64,000 bases of DNA, taken from contig WGLU01000003.1 of NCBI GenBank assembly GCA_016125375.1, forward strand, positions 244,194-308,193, read 5' to 3'. The notes under the pieces were generated by a model. The model was not told where the DNA came from, searched no databases, and worked only from the letters and a program-made list of their open reading frames with translations. Numbering within the stretch: the stretch's first letter is position 1; each line of letters starts with the position of its first letter. Origin of the DNA: Pseudomonadota bacterium (lineage in GTDB: Bacteria; Pseudomonadota; Alphaproteobacteria; UBA1280; RI-95). A program made the position numbers and the translations under genes. Below are positions 63,819 to 64,000 of the stretch, piece by piece.

Positions 63819-63850
63819 AAGAAAAGGGGAGGCTGTACCTCCCCTTTTCT
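63819..63850. terminator. Bidirectional terminator near the right edge
   Basis: AGAAAAGGGGAGG / CCTCCCCTTTTCT long stem; ends the partial gene at the window edge on the minus strand. Confidence 0.85.
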
Positions 63851-63862
63851 TTATTGATACCC

Positions 63863-64000
63863 TCACTGAGGCCCGGATTTGGGTGAGGCGAGGGGGTTGC
63901 TGTCGCCACCGTCGTAGATGGATTTCTGTTCCCACTTGTTCTCCAGGATTTTCCAGTCTTTGGTGCAGACCTTCATGGTGCACTTGGACTTTTTCCAGTA
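63863..64000 (-). CDS. Partial hypothetical protein, 3' end only
   Basis: 45 C-terminal residues visible, running off the window. Frame ends at TGA (63863-63865). Sequence includes KSKCTMKVCTKDWKILENKW, with two cysteines seven apart, and a polar Pro/Ser tail. Too short to identify; coding is supported by the terminator just downstream (63819-63850). Confidence 0.5.
   Translation of the reverse strand, partial: YWKKSKCTMKVCTKDWKILENKWEQKSIYDGGDSNPLASPKSGPQ

Overview
The window reads as a continuous piece of a Gram-negative bacterial chromosome, most likely an alphaproteobacterium. The evidence is by-eye homology: GatCAB, a YejABEF-type peptide importer, an LpxR-like outer-membrane protein, many exported proteins, a class II LysRS and ordinary Shine-Dalgarno starts. 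A Micavibrio-like lineage is possible from the moderate GC and gene style, but this was not tested. There is no large mobile island. The only clear mobile remnant is a decayed phage-type pair beside tRNA-Tyr (about 40.2-40.95 kb).

Layout. 0-4.2 kb: ruvX-like gene and the gatCAB operon (Asn/Gln-tRNA amidation). 4.2-4.5 kb: a strong promoter, a structured non-coding RNA candidate and a terminator. 4.6-7.2 kb: tandem paralogous methyltransferases. 7.3-11.8 kb (minus): GNAT, AsmA-like protein, RNA uracil methyltransferase, orphan VirB11-like ATPase, CBS protein and a small unknown. 12-24.6 kb: an exported Cys-rich repeat protein, tRNA-Thr, flavin reductase, cysteine synthase, DUF805 pair, lysS, a cytoplasmic trypsin-like protein, UvrD/PcrA helicase, ispE and prmA. 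24.7-39.2 kb: genes with stereotyped ends (strong GC hairpin terminators, often with ACAAACG just after the stop) and pyrimidine-rich leaders. They encode two small membrane paralogues, ElbB, an M24 peptidase, a BT1-like transporter, the yejFEB + yejA importer and two dNMP-kinase-like paralogues flanking an opposed HExxH protein. 39.2-43.4 kb: rlmB, tRNA-Tyr, phage remnant, an exported unknown and a frame-disrupted gene.

43.6-47.6 kb holds the most interesting locus: a compact four-gene operon encoding a MotA/TolQ/ExbB-like four-helix membrane protein, two paralogous single-span proteins with a MotB-like Asp at the start of the helix but unfamiliar periplasmic domains, and a two-span protein with a disordered tail. 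I read it as a candidate ion-driven membrane motor or energy transducer of unknown purpose.

47.9-64 kb is dominated by envelope functions: exported catalase-peroxidase, exported MsrB and MsrA, a MerT/MerP-like metal cluster with a beta-barrel protein, a periplasmic thioredoxin plus SCO pair, two exported tandem thioredoxin-fold proteins without CxxC, two small exported proteins with Gly/Asp tails ending at or next to Cys, and an LpxR-like lipid A deacylase. Together these suggest heavy investment in protecting and folding periplasmic proteins under oxidative and metal stress.
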